64,000 nucleotides of DNA from DSSB01 sp046346845 (GCA_046346845.1 JAXMHH010000001.1:624156-688155), one strand, 5' to 3'. Positions 30,921 through 39,633 are shown, counted from the first letter of the stretch. The notes: generated by a model not told the origin, from the letters alone. Program-made: numbers and translations.

Positions 30921-32698
30921 GACTTAGGGGGCGGCATCGAATAGGTATTGCCGGCCAGCCGACCCAAAGAGCGTCCCCTCCCCTTCCACCAGACGATGCC
31001 ATTGCCCAGGCCGGCGGCCAGCCGGCTGCCCCAATGGATCTCGTATTCCTTGATCGGCACGCGCTGTGCGTCCCGCTCGTCTTCCAGCAGGCAATTGACA
31101 GTCGCCATCCCGCTCTGCACCGCCGACTCCATGCCGATCCCGATGGTGCCGCTGTGACAGCCGGCCACGTACCAATTGGCCGCGCCGGTGCGGTGGGTGT
31201 CGAAGAAGCGGTGCAGCCCGGCGATGGCCGGCTGCTCGCTCAGGTAGAGCACCTCGGGATAGATATCGGCGAAGGAGACGTGCTCGACGAGGGAGGGATC
31301 GGCGTCGGGGTAGACGCGCTGCAGGTCGACCAGGATTCGCTGGATCTGCTCTTCCTGGGTGTGGGCATCGCGGACGATTCCGACGTCGAGCAGGACGTCG
31401 ACCACGTCCCCGTCATAGCCCAGGTCCTGGGCCCCGAAATTATTGAAGACCGATTGGCAGCCGTTGAAGGCCAAATAGGGGTTATGGGTCCCGGTGATCT
31501 CCCCGTCGCCGCGGGTGACGGGCTTGCGATAATAGACGCGCCCCACGGAAAGCTGCGTCTGGTTGCCTCGGGCCGAGAAAAAGGACCTCACGTAAGGATG
31601 GCGACGCAAGGGCGAACCCAGCGGAAGCAGTTTGGCGATCATGTGGGGATACATTGCCGTTACCAGGCGCCGGCACTCCACGGGGGCATAGCCGCTCTCC
31701 TCGGGCTTCATCCACAACTCGCGGTGCACCGGCTTGGCGATCTCGCCGCTGCGCACCCGATCGAGGGTGCAGTCGCGGCCGCAGCGCGTGCAAAAGGCCC
31801 GGTCGAGGTAGTAATTCTCGGCACCGCAATTCTCGCAGATATAGCGCCGGGCCTCGGGATGCTCGGGGCCGTAGGGCCGCAGCCAGACCTTTTCCACTTG
31901 AGACCCGTCGGGACTGGCCTCGATCCGACGGGCCTCCGTCCAAAAGCGAAACTCCACGCCCATCTGCTTGAGCCGTTCGACGTAACGGTCGATGAAGGCC
32001 GCGTTATAGTTCTTGCTGAACACGTGGTAATGCAGAGAGTCCTTGGACAAGGTCATCGTCCCCGCCATCACCCCGGCCATGCGCGGCGCACTGGTGTACC
32101 AGGGATGCAGGTTGTAGATGCTGGGGGTCACCGCCTCCAGGAAGTCCCGGGCCTTGGGCCCCATATTCAAGATCAGCTCTAGGCTTTCCAGGCTTAAGGT
32201 GTTGGGCACCCGGCGCGGCTCCTGCCGGCCTTCGAGGATTTCCTTGGCGCAGTAAGTGGCGACGCAGGCCAGCTTGAAGAGGTCCCACTTCTCCCGCACC
32301 GGCATCTTGAGCTTGGCGAACATCCCCAGGGCATGAAAGGGGGGCGGCAGCTTCCGCGCGGTCCAGTCGTCCATCGCGAGGCGATGGCGCTGACCGTCCC
32401 CCGTGATGATCGTGTAGCCTTTGTAGAGCGGAGACAGGGAGCCACCGACTTCCTCCACCAGCCGGATCAAGTTTTGGTACTTCTGCCGAAACACCATATG
32501 CATGGGCATCTGCAGCTTTTTGTCGGGGCCAAAGCGGTGGTCGATCCAATTGCCGGTCAGGCCGCCGGCGGTGCCGGACCTTTCCACCACCAGGATGTTC
32601 CACTCCGGTTTGGTCTTTTTGAGATAGTAGGCGGTCGTGAGTCCGGACAGCCCGGCCCCGAGGATTAGGACGTCATATCGAGCGGAATTTCCCTGCAT
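30917..32698 (-). CDS. FAD-dependent amine-oxidase-like oxidoreductase with inserted zinc ribbon, 593 aa
   Basis: The N-terminal dinucleotide-binding motif is LGAGLSGLTTAYYL, followed by VVERSGTAGG; the C-terminal FAD motif is present as HSGTIGIGMESAVQSG. This fits the phytoene desaturase / amine oxidase / protoporphyrinogen oxidase superfamily. Unusually, a zinc ribbon C288-x2-C291-x11-C303-x2-C306 is inserted in the middle of the substrate-domain region. I chose ATG 32698 with AAGGGGG upstream; the ATG 39 bases further upstream is not supported. The substrate is not evident. A GTAAC-N6-GTTAC palindrome is centred about 40 bases upstream of the start. Confidence 0.85.
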   Translation of the reverse strand: MQGNSARYDVLILGAGLSGLTTAYYLKKTKPEWNILVVERSGTAGGLTGNWIDHRFGPDKKLQMPMHMVFRQKYQNLIRLVEEVGGSLSPLYKGYTIITGDGQRHRLAMDDWTARKLPPPFHALGMFAKLKMPVREKWDLFKLACVATYCAKEILEGRQEPRRVPNTLSLESLELILNMGPKARDFLEAVTPSIYNLHPWYTSAPRMAGVMAGTMTLSKDSLHYHVFSKNYNAAFIDRYVERLKQMGVEFRFWTEARRIEASPDGSQVEKVWLRPYGPEHPEARRYICENCGAENYYLDRAFCTRCGRDCTLDRVRSGEIAKPVHRELWMKPEESGYAPVECRRLVTAMYPHMIAKLLPLGSPLRRHPYVRSFFSARGNQTQLSVGRVYYRKPVTRGDGEITGTHNPYLAFNGCQSVFNNFGAQDLGYDGDVVDVLLDVGIVRDAHTQEEQIQRILVDLQRVYPDADPSLVEHVSFADIYPEVLYLSEQPAIAGLHRFFDTHRTGAANWYVAGCHSGTIGIGMESAVQSGMATVNCLLEDERDAQRVPIKEYEIHWGSRLAAGLGNGIVWWKGRGRSLGRLAGNTYSMPPPKS

Positions 32699-32729
32699 CT
32701 CAGTCCCCCTTTCCTTACCTTTGTTGATA

Positions 32730-32745
32730 GTAACCAATCAGTTAC
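32730..32745 (-). promoter_or_regulatory. Operator-like inverted repeat upstream of the oxidoreductase gene
   Basis: GTAAC-CAATCA-GTTAC lies 32 bases upstream of the chosen start. On the minus strand it overlaps TACTAT, a possible -10 box. The form is typical of TetR-family operators. No regulator gene is adjacent. Confidence 0.4.
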
Positions 32746-32942
32746 AAAATAGAAAAGGGAAAAATGGGGCCGGTGGAAATCGAACTGCCAAGATTCGAAG
32801 GATTAAGGCGGGTGGCGGATAGGCTAGCGGGCCGGCTTGGGGCGACAAGGACCCGACCCTCCAAGCGAAAATGATTGCCTCGGGCCCAAGGATTTGAAAG
32901 AAATCTCCCCCTATCGGAAATCGCGAATCGGAGGGAGACGGT

Positions 32943-34505
32943 ATGAAATCTTGGCACGGCCTATTGCTTTTCACCATGCTAGGGACCCCCTGGGCCCTTG
33001 GCTGCTCGCACGGCGGTTCCGGTTTCCCCGAACCCCCGGTCATCCAAAGCAAAGGCGGCGTCCTCCAGGCCACCCTCACCGCCGAGGAAAGGCAGATTCA
33101 GGTGGGCGGCGTCACGGTCACCACCCGGCTCTACAATGATCTCTTGGTTCCCCCCACTTTAAGCGTCAACCCCGGGGACACCATGTTCATCCAACTGAAC
33201 AACTTCATCGACGAAGACAGCAACCTGCATTACCACGGCATGAACGTCTCCCCCCTCCAGCCCGGCGACAACGTCTTCATCACCGTGGCCCCCGGCGAGA
33301 CCTTCAATTACGAGGTCCACGTGCCCGAGGACCACCCGGAAGGCATGTTCTACTATCACCCCCATATGCACGGGCTCACCGAATTCCAGATCGGCAGCGG
33401 CATGTCGGGGGCCATCATCGTCGAAGGCCTCCTCGACCCCTTTCCCGAATTGGCGGGAATCACCCAGCGGGTGATGATGCTCAAGGACATTCAAATCGTG
33501 AACGGAAGGGTCCCCGATCCCCCGGTCAGCGCCAATCCGACCATGCGCACCCTTAACGGGCAGGTGAACCCCCAGGTGACCATCCAACCCGGGGAAATCC
33601 AGCTATGGCGGGTGGGAAACATCGGCGCGGACATCTATTACGACTTGCAGCTGGAAGGCCATACCCTCTACGAGATCGCCCGCGACGGCAACCTCCACAA
33701 CCAGCTGGTGCCGCGCGACCACATCTTCCTGCCGACGAGCGCCCGCACCGAGTTCCTCGTGGTCGGCGGCCCGCCGGGCCAATACGCCTTCGTGACCAAA
33801 GGGATCTCGATGGGACCGCAGGGCGACACCTATCCGCAAACCACCCTGGCGACCCTGGTGTCGCAGGGCAACCCGGTGCCGGAGATCCCCCTGCCCCAAA
33901 ATTTTCCTCCGGTGCAAGACCTGCGCGACGCCCCGGTCTGCTGTAGCCGCAGCTTCGACTTCTCGGAGACCCCGGACGGGTCGCAGTTCTGCATCAACAA
34001 CGCCCAGTACCAGCCGGACATGACCAACACGACGGTGCAATTGGGCTGCGTCGAGGAGTGGACCCTCAACAACTGCGCCGGAGAGAACCACGTCTTCCAC
34101 ATCCATCAGTTGGATTTCCAGGTGGTGGAGCAAAACGGGCAGCCGGTGGACTTCATCGGGCGTCAAGACACCGTCAACTTGGACTATCGCGCGGCGGATT
34201 CGACCCATCCCAACCGCTGCCAGTGCGACGATTCTGGGAATTGCAGCAACTGCACCTGCCCGACCCCTGAAGATCCCAGGGGCTCGGTGAAAATCCGGGT
34301 GCCCTTCACCAACCCCGTGATCCTCGGCAAGTTCGTCTACCACTGCCACATCGGGGAGCATGAGGATAACGGGATGATGCAGAACATCGAGGTCTCGGAG
34401 ACGGCCGGCGCCTGCGAGGCCGGGAGCCCGGATTCGACCGCGAGGGGATCGCTCACCCCCGAGGAAAGGGCCATGTGCAACGTCAGCGCGATGCACATGC
34501 ATTAA
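32943..34505 (+). CDS. Multicopper oxidase, 520 aa
   Basis: All copper-site motifs are visible: LHYHGMN (His96, His98), YYHPHMHG (His139, His141, His143), HVFHIHQ (His383, His386, His388) and YHCHIGEHEDNGMM (His467, Cys468, His469, His473 and a likely axial Met). This is a three-domain laccase/CueO-type oxidase that passes electrons to oxygen. The N-terminus is an export signal with Cys at residue 21 (ALGC), so it may be a lipoprotein. A Cys-rich insert (QCDD..CSNCTC) occurs before the last copper motif. The C-terminus ends Met-His-Met-His, possibly metal-binding. GGAGGGAG lies 5 bases before the ATG. Confidence 0.95.
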   Translation: MKSWHGLLLFTMLGTPWALGCSHGGSGFPEPPVIQSKGGVLQATLTAEERQIQVGGVTVTTRLYNDLLVPPTLSVNPGDTMFIQLNNFIDEDSNLHYHGMNVSPLQPGDNVFITVAPGETFNYEVHVPEDHPEGMFYYHPHMHGLTEFQIGSGMSGAIIVEGLLDPFPELAGITQRVMMLKDIQIVNGRVPDPPVSANPTMRTLNGQVNPQVTIQPGEIQLWRVGNIGADIYYDLQLEGHTLYEIARDGNLHNQLVPRDHIFLPTSARTEFLVVGGPPGQYAFVTKGISMGPQGDTYPQTTLATLVSQGNPVPEIPLPQNFPPVQDLRDAPVCCSRSFDFSETPDGSQFCINNAQYQPDMTNTTVQLGCVEEWTLNNCAGENHVFHIHQLDFQVVEQNGQPVDFIGRQDTVNLDYRAADSTHPNRCQCDDSGNCSNCTCPTPEDPRGSVKIRVPFTNPVILGKFVYHCHIGEHEDNGMMQNIEVSETAGACEAGSPDSTARGSLTPEERAMCNVSAMHMH

Positions 34506-34514
34506 GCTTCAAGG

Positions 34515-35606
34515 TTACTTGCCTTTTTCGAGGTCGGGAATGAAATTGGTGATGAGGGGGAAAGAGTTTTGCTCGGCCGGGAACACCTTGAAGCTGCCGC
34601 GCGCCGTAGGCGCCGCGGGGGCGGGCTGAGCGTTGGCGTCGGCGGCGTTCCCTGTCGTGCTGGTCGTGCCGATGATACTGATCGAGGGCGCCCCCGGAAC
34701 TGCGATGAAGGTATTGAATTCATAAAAAGAGACAAAGCTGTTTCCGATGCGGAAGCTGACATTGGCCAGGGGCTCGCCGCCGAAATCCTTCTCCTCCGCG
34801 TTGGCCACGCCCTCCGGCGAGACATTCCCCTCTTTATCCGGATCCCCGACGATTTTTTTCACGAAGGCTGCGAAGAGGATCGGCGCGGCGAATTTGTCGC
34901 GGATCGGGGCGAAACCCGGGTCGGCCAGCAATTCCTGCATCGTCGCCGGCTCCAGCCGGAAACCGAGGATCTGGGCCCCGGCCAGGACGCGCTTGCGCAG
35001 CTCGAAGGCCTGGGCGGACATCGCGGCATAATCATCCACCGCCTTCTGGCGCAAGGCGCGCAATTCCTCCTGAGCCTCGAGGAAGGAATCCCCGAATCCC
35101 GCATTCCCTTGGCCAAAAATGGGACCATTCGCGACGGTCCCTTTTCCAAGGTTGGCCGATAGGCTCGGCGAAAGCGCAAGGCTCTTGGCCTCCGCATTCG
35201 CGCTGGTTCCAGGCAAGGACGGTAGGATTTGGGGGTTGGCGGTGGTCTTCAAATTCGCGACGTTAAACGAGAGAAAGGCCGTCTGATTGCGCCGGTTCAA
35301 TTCGTCGATGCCTTGGGAAAATACCCCGTCTTTGGCGAAGGTCAGTTCGAGGAAGGCCTGGGCCTCGACTTCGTTGAGCGCCGCATTCTTGCCGACCTGG
35401 CCGATTAAGCCGGCCTGGGTCAATTCGTCTTGCGCCTGAACCGGATCTATGCCGACGAATTTTCCCCACTCGGCCACACGGTTTTGCTGGACCGCCGCGT
35501 TCTTATCGGCCTCGGCGTTGCCGCCCCCGCCTCCCCCCGAACAGGCAACCAGGGCGAACAGACCAGGGAGGAGGAACCACAGCGAGAACAAGCCGCGAGG
35601 GCGCAT
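34515..35606 (-). CDS. Hypothetical lipoprotein, 363 aa
   Basis: The signal peptide ends ALVAC-SGGGGGG, a clear lipobox with Gly-rich tether. I chose the ATG at 35606, since the upstream in-frame residues are not signal-like. The mature part is helical and Ala/Glu-rich, with a Thr/Ala/Pro-rich segment near the C-terminus and no Cys after the lipidated one. No family is recognised. It converges with the multicopper oxidase gene (9 bases between stops) and is followed upstream by another secreted-protein gene on the same strand. Confidence 0.78.
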   Translation of the reverse strand: MRPRGLFSLWFLLPGLFALVACSGGGGGGNAEADKNAAVQQNRVAEWGKFVGIDPVQAQDELTQAGLIGQVGKNAALNEVEAQAFLELTFAKDGVFSQGIDELNRRNQTAFLSFNVANLKTTANPQILPSLPGTSANAEAKSLALSPSLSANLGKGTVANGPIFGQGNAGFGDSFLEAQEELRALRQKAVDDYAAMSAQAFELRKRVLAGAQILGFRLEPATMQELLADPGFAPIRDKFAAPILFAAFVKKIVGDPDKEGNVSPEGVANAEEKDFGGEPLANVSFRIGNSFVSFYEFNTFIAVPGAPSISIIGTTSTTGNAADANAQPAPAAPTARGSFKVFPAEQNSFPLITNFIPDLEKGK

Positions 35607-35868
35607 AAAGATCCTTTGTGTTTTTGGAGGAGTGCCTTGCAATTTCGAGCGGTGGGGAAACCCGGCCCTAAAAAAGCCAGGAGGCGAGGAATGCCCCAAC
35701 CGGTCTTATTTTCGGATTCGAAGGCCCAAGAATTGCGTCTTTCTTGAGAAAATCAATAAATTACAACGGCAGGCAAACCCTGACCGCCACTCCTCCATAA
35801 CTTATTATTTTATATACCTATTTTCCAAGGCTACCGATATTGTGACCTAAGAAAGCCCCCCTATCCAG

Positions 35869-36231
35869 CTAGAAAAAGGTCGGTGGGCCCATCCGGCAGG
35901 TAATCTCCTCGAAGGCGTCGCAGCCGCGCACCTTGCAGGTCCCGTCGCTGCCGATATAGCGGGTCGCCTTCACCTTGCCCCGGTCTTGCTTGAAGACCTT
36001 CCAATCCTTGGCGCTCTTGAAGCCCTTCGCCTTGCACCAGGCATTGGCGGCCTTCTCGCCGCAGCCCTCGTCCGGAGAGTAGCAATAGGCCAGGCGCTGC
36101 TTGCCTTGTTTGGGGGCCTGGAAGGTCTCTTGTTTGGGCTTGTCGTCGGATTTGGCCAAGGTCGCGTGGGGGAGAAGTGCCATCAGGCCAAGCAATCCGA
36201 CCATGGCAAAGACATAGCGGGCGTATTTCAT
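35869..36231 (-). CDS. Small Cys-rich secreted protein, 120 aa
   Basis: A signal peptide (residues 1-26, cleavage TLA-K) precedes a mature domain with six Cys in the order YC, GCG, WC, TC, GC, TC, which could form three disulfides. The pattern GCGEKAANAWCKAKGF followed by a Gly-Ser-Asp-Gly turn and a GCDAFEEITC ending recalls a small secreted domain found in bacteria and plants that usually has no assigned function. AGGAGG lies 8 bases before the ATG. Confidence 0.78.
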   Translation of the reverse strand: MKYARYVFAMVGLLGLMALLPHATLAKSDDKPKQETFQAPKQGKQRLAYCYSPDEGCGEKAANAWCKAKGFKSAKDWKVFKQDRGKVKATRYIGSDGTCKVRGCDAFEEITCRMGPPTFF

Positions 36232-36264
36232 GTGGACCTCCTAAAAATTCCAAACCAAGTTTGT

Positions 36265-37650
36265 TTAGCGAAGTTTTTCGGAATAAAGGTGCACCGCCCC
36301 TTCCATCCCCTTCTTCCAATCCGGGAGGTAGAGGCTCTCGTTCTCGCCATGGGCGTTGCAATAGGGGTCTTCCAGGCCGATCAAGAGCGCCGGGATGCCA
36401 CCGAATTCCTTCGTGAGCGGCTCGACAAAGGGGATGGAGCCCCCGCAGCCGATGAACACGGCGTCGCGGCCGAAGCCCTTCTTCAGGGCGCGCGCGGCCG
36501 CCTCGTAGGCCGGCCCCACCGGCTCGACCTTCCAGGGCCGCCCCGCCGTGCCGGCCTTCACCCTCACCTCCGCGCCGTAGGGTGGATCCTTGGCGAGAAA
36601 GTCGCAGAGCCGCTGCCGGCTCTTTTCCGGATCCATGCCGCTGACGATGCGGATCGAGACCTTGGCCCGCGCCCACTCCACGATCTGGTTGCTGGTCTTG
36701 GCCACCTGCGGGGCGTCAATGCCCAGGATGGCGCAGGCCGGCCGGCACCAGAGGCGCTCGTAGACGCTGAACTCCCGCTCGCCGGCCAGTTGCAGCGAGG
36801 CGACGCCGCCCAATTCCTGCAGGAACTTCTGCTCGTCGAAGGGCAAGGCGCCCAGCCGCTCTTTTTCGATGCCGACGACCGGCTCGATGCCCTCGTAAAA
36901 ATCCGGGATCGCGATCTTGCCGTCGGCCGTCGTCAGGCGCGAGAGGATGCGATTGAGACAAGTGAGGGCATCGCTGGCCGGCCCGCCCCACATCCCGCTG
37001 TGCACGGGGTGATCGAGGGTGCGCACCTCGACGATCGCGTCGACCAGGCCGCGCAGGCGGTAGGTCAGCGAAGGAACGCCCACGTCCAAGTTGGCCGTGT
37101 CGGTCAGCACCATGAGGTCGGCCCGCAGCCGGTCTTTGTGGAGTTGGACAAACTCGCCCAAGTGCTCGCTGCCGGTCTCTTCCTCCCCCTCGATCAGGAA
37201 GCGCACGTTGACCGGCAAGCGCCCGCTCGTCTTGAGGTAGGCCTCCAGGGCGAACAGGTGCATCAGCGCCCCCGCCTTGTCGTCGACCACGCCGCGCCCG
37301 TAGAGGCGGTCGCCGCGGCGCTCGGGTTGGAAGGCGGGAGACAGCCACTTTTCGGGCCTGCCCGGCGGTTGGACGTCGTGGTGCGCGTAGAGCAGGATGG
37401 TCGGGGCCCCCGGCGCGTGCAGCCAATCCCCCACCACGAAGGGCGGCGCGCCGTCGATCTCGAGGACCTGGACGTTTTCGAGGCCTGCGGATTCCATCTT
37501 GCGCGCGGTCCAATGGGCGGAGTCGACCAAGGCCTCCGGTGGGTAGCCGGGAAAACTGACCGAGGGGATCGTCGCATATTCGGTCAGCTCTTGGATGAAT
37601 CGTTCGAAATTGCTGTGGATATACTGAATGGCTTGCTCAGGGTGGCTCAT
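36265..37650 (-). CDS. M20-family dipeptidase, 461 aa
   Basis: The metal-binding set of M20 peptidases is complete: YAHHDVQPPG, RGVVDDKAG with the bridging Asp, IEGEEETGS with the catalytic Glu pair, TDTANLD and AHGENESLYL near the C-terminus. The dimerisation 'lid' domain lies about residues 210-370. Length and the HDVQPPG motif fit the CNDP-like/ArgE-type dipeptidases that cleave di- or tripeptides in the cytoplasm. It stands alone on its strand with a 33-base gap to the Cys-rich gene. Divergent to the small gene at 37710. Confidence 0.95.
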   Translation of the reverse strand: MSHPEQAIQYIHSNFERFIQELTEYATIPSVSFPGYPPEALVDSAHWTARKMESAGLENVQVLEIDGAPPFVVGDWLHAPGAPTILLYAHHDVQPPGRPEKWLSPAFQPERRGDRLYGRGVVDDKAGALMHLFALEAYLKTSGRLPVNVRFLIEGEEETGSEHLGEFVQLHKDRLRADLMVLTDTANLDVGVPSLTYRLRGLVDAIVEVRTLDHPVHSGMWGGPASDALTCLNRILSRLTTADGKIAIPDFYEGIEPVVGIEKERLGALPFDEQKFLQELGGVASLQLAGEREFSVYERLWCRPACAILGIDAPQVAKTSNQIVEWARAKVSIRIVSGMDPEKSRQRLCDFLAKDPPYGAEVRVKAGTAGRPWKVEPVGPAYEAAARALKKGFGRDAVFIGCGGSIPFVEPLTKEFGGIPALLIGLEDPYCNAHGENESLYLPDWKKGMEGAVHLYSEKLR

Positions 37651-37709
37651 GCTGGCAAGCTACGCCAAAGCGATTTTCCGACCAAGTTCTTTCCTACAGA
37701 GGAGCGGCC

Positions 37710-37964
37710 ATGCCCTATATCAAACCGGAACAGCGTCAAAAACTCGACAAGGACCCTCGGCCCAGTGACGCTGGGGAGCTCAATTACCTCCTTACCCGGC
37801 ACCTCCTGACCTACCTGGAAGACAAGGGAATGAAGTACGCAACCATCAATGAAATCATGGGGGTATTGAACTGCGTGACCCAAGAGTTTTACCGCCGCTG
37901 GGCCGCCCCTTATGAAGACCAAAAAATCCGCGAAAATGGCGACGTCGGCCCCTTTCCCCGCTGA
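37710..37964 (+). CDS. Small conserved protein, 84 aa
   Basis: The product begins MPYIKPEQRQKLD and ends with FYRRWAAPYEDQKIRENGDVGP. I have seen this pattern (GELNYLLTR in the middle, APYEDxKIxENGDV at the end) in a widespread family of small proteins from bacteria and phages with unknown function. Shine-Dalgarno AGAGGAG is 7 bases from the ATG. It precedes the AT-rich DnaA-box region at 37965-38100. Confidence 0.78.
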   Translation: MPYIKPEQRQKLDKDPRPSDAGELNYLLTRHLLTYLEDKGMKYATINEIMGVLNCVTQEFYRRWAAPYEDQKIRENGDVGPFPR

Positions 37965-37974
37965 AAAAGGCCCT

Positions 37975-38079
37975 TCAATTTGAGAATTTCTCAAAATCGT
38001 TTTTCAAATTGAAAAATCAACAGTTTATCCACAAATCCTAAGCCCCTGAAATCATTCCTTAAGGAATTTTTTATCCACA
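37975..38079. promoter_or_regulatory. AT-rich region with two perfect DnaA boxes and inverted repeats
   Basis: TTATCCACA occurs exactly at 38025-38033 and again at 38071-38079, in the same orientation. To the left, TTCAATTTGA (37975) pairs with TCAAATTGAA (38004), and TGAGAATTTCTCA is itself a palindrome. ATTCCTTAAGGAAT at 38054 is a perfect palindrome between the boxes. The region is strongly AT-rich inside GC-rich DNA. It may be DnaA-regulated promoter DNA or a DnaA-binding cluster. Confidence 0.6.
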
Positions 38080-38168
38080 GGGTTATTGGCATGCTGTTGG
38101 CAACAATAGGGTGCATGACATGTATGGCCATTCCTCAGGGGATGGCCCCTTAGGACAAGGAGATCCGT

Positions 38169-38609
38169 ATGGTGCATCCCAAATTCCATGCCCTCGCCGA
38201 ATTGGTCAGCCAAAGGCGCCAGGAGCATCTCGACCAGATCCACCGCCAACAACCGCAACCCTGCCCCTTCCCGGAGGAAAGGGACCCGATCCCGGCCCCC
38301 AGCCAGATGGCCCTGACTTTCGAGGACCTAAGCCCGGTCCTGGAGGTCTACCAGCGCTTCGACGAGGACCATCGGGAGATCGAGTGGTCGTTCTACAGCG
38401 GCACGGGGGAATTCCTGCTGCAGTTCGGCTTCTCCCTGGCCGAAGGGCGCTACCAGATCCACAGCATCCACCCCGAGCTCTTCCTGGCCCGGGAGGAGAT
38501 GCGGGGCTACTGCGAGGCGATCAACCGGAGGCTGGGCACCGGCTACCCGCTCTTGGAGCTGGTCCTCGACGCCGAACGCAAACCGCTCATCCAAAGGAAG
38601 GCAAATTAG
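38169..38609 (+). CDS. Hypothetical protein, 146 aa
   Basis: The family is not recognised. The product is soluble, with a basic and Gln-rich start, a Pro-rich stretch (about residues 30-46) and an alpha/beta C-terminal part (EIEWSFYSGTGEFLLQF). AAGGAG lies 7 bases before the ATG. The gene follows the DnaA-box region and is 36 bases upstream of mutM, so the two may share a transcript. Confidence 0.72.
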   Translation: MVHPKFHALAELVSQRRQEHLDQIHRQQPQPCPFPEERDPIPAPSQMALTFEDLSPVLEVYQRFDEDHREIEWSFYSGTGEFLLQFGFSLAEGRYQIHSIHPELFLAREEMRGYCEAINRRLGTGYPLLELVLDAERKPLIQRKAN

Positions 38610-38645
38610 ATTGAAGCGCGGCCCTCGGGCGCATACAACCGGGGC

Positions 38646-39473
38646 ATGCCCGAACTGCCCGAAGTCGAGACGATCCGACGCAGCCTGAGGCCCATCGCGG
38701 GCAAGCGGCTCACCGCGATCGACTTCTCGCCGCTTGCGCCCATCGAGACCACCGGACCGCGGCAGATCCGCCGTGCCCTGGTCGACGCCGCGATCGCCGG
38801 GCTGGAACGGCGCGGAAAATACCTGCTAATCCGCTCCCAGCGCGGTCCCGCGCTGGTGATCCACCTGGGGATGAGCGGCCAACTCCTCCTTCACCCCCAA
38901 CTTCCCAAGCCCCTGGAAAAACACAGCCATATGGTGATGCGGTTCGCGGACGGCGCGGTCCTCGTCTTTCAGGACGCGCGGCGCTTCGGCACGCTCTCGC
39001 TCACCGAGCGGGAGGACGGTTCCGACAACGCCTTCCTGCAGCGCCTGGGTCCCGATTACCTCGATCCCCAATTGACTCCGGAACTCTTCATCGCCCGCTG
39101 CCGCCGGCATCCGGGCCTCCAACTCAAGGCCTTGGCGCTCCACCAGGGGGTGGCCTCGGGCCTGGGAAATATCTATGCCTGCGAGGCCCTGTACCGCTCG
39201 GGCCTCGACCCTCGCCGCAAGGTCCGACGGAGCAAGAACGCCGAGCTGGAGGCCTTTCTCGCCGCAGCGCGGGAGACCCTGGAGCTTGGGATCCGGCACG
39301 GGGGCAGCAGCCTAAGGGATTACTTCGACGGCCTGGGAAATCGCGGGGTGATGAAGGACTTTTTGCAGGTCTACGACCGGGAGGGCCAATCCACCCTGGA
39401 CGGCCGGGGCCGGGTCAAACGCATTGTCCAGCAGGCCCGCAGCACCTGGTATTGCCCTGAGGTTCAGCGTTGA
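38646..39473 (+). CDS. mutM: Formamidopyrimidine-DNA glycosylase with zinc-less finger
   Basis: This base-excision repair enzyme removes oxidised purines such as 8-oxoguanine. It starts with the catalytic MPELPEVETI (Pro1 nucleophile, Glu2), has RRGKYLL with the conserved Lys near residue 58, HLGMSGQ, and the helix-two-turn-helix with GLGNIYACEAL. The 275-residue length is normal. The C-terminal zinc finger is degenerate: of the usual four Cys only one remains (near residue 270), while the DNA-binding Arg in ARSTWYC is kept. This resembles the zinc-less finger of NEIL1-type enzymes. Identification is secure; symbol mutM (also fpg). Confidence 0.93.
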   Translation: MPELPEVETIRRSLRPIAGKRLTAIDFSPLAPIETTGPRQIRRALVDAAIAGLERRGKYLLIRSQRGPALVIHLGMSGQLLLHPQLPKPLEKHSHMVMRFADGAVLVFQDARRFGTLSLTEREDGSDNAFLQRLGPDYLDPQLTPELFIARCRRHPGLQLKALALHQGVASGLGNIYACEALYRSGLDPRRKVRRSKNAELEAFLAAARETLELGIRHGGSSLRDYFDGLGNRGVMKDFLQVYDREGQSTLDGRGRVKRIVQQARSTWYCPEVQR

Positions 39474-39499
39474 ATAGGGCTGAAAAATAGCGATAATGA

Positions 39500-39526
39500 T
39501 TGACTAAATTCCTTGGCCTTTATAGA
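39500..39526 (+). promoter_or_regulatory. Probable promoter of tRNA-Ala
   Basis: TTGACT (39500-39505) and TATAGA (39521-39526) with a 15-base spacer stand 31 bases before the tRNA. The spacer is short but the boxes are close to consensus. Confidence 0.5.
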
Positions 39527-39557
39527 GGATGCGCCTTAAAATTTGCTTTGTGAAAAT

Positions 39558-39633
39558 GGGGACGTAGCTCAGCTGGGAGAGCGCCTGAATGGCATTCAGG
39601 AGGTCGGCGGTTCGATCCCGCTCGTCTCCACCA
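39558..39633 (+). tRNA. tRNA-Ala (GGC anticodon)
   Basis: A full 76-base cloverleaf is visible. The acceptor stem is GGGGACG/CGTCTCC with one G-U pair, the D-arm GCTC-AGCTGGGA-GAGC, and the anticodon stem CCTGA/TCAGG with loop ATGGCAT, so the anticodon is GGC for alanine codon GCC. The T-loop is TTCGATC and the 3' end ACCA is encoded. A T-run follows directly, which could help termination. Confidence 0.97.

Noticed and set aside
35986..37809. 607-codon plus-strand open frame opposite the M20 dipeptidase
   Set aside because: The dipeptidase on the minus strand has complete catalytic motifs; the antisense frame runs through several genes and an intergenic gap.
37975..38100. Call of a chromosomal replication origin
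   Set aside because: Two DnaA boxes are not enough, no dnaA, dnaN or gyr genes are near, and the ribosomal operon would run head-on to replication. Kept only as a regulatory feature and finding.
38111..38614. 167-codon frame overlapping the 38169 gene
   Set aside because: It is Pro/Gly/Arg-rich, as expected of an out-of-frame GC-rich read, while the 38169 frame has a good Shine-Dalgarno and balanced composition.
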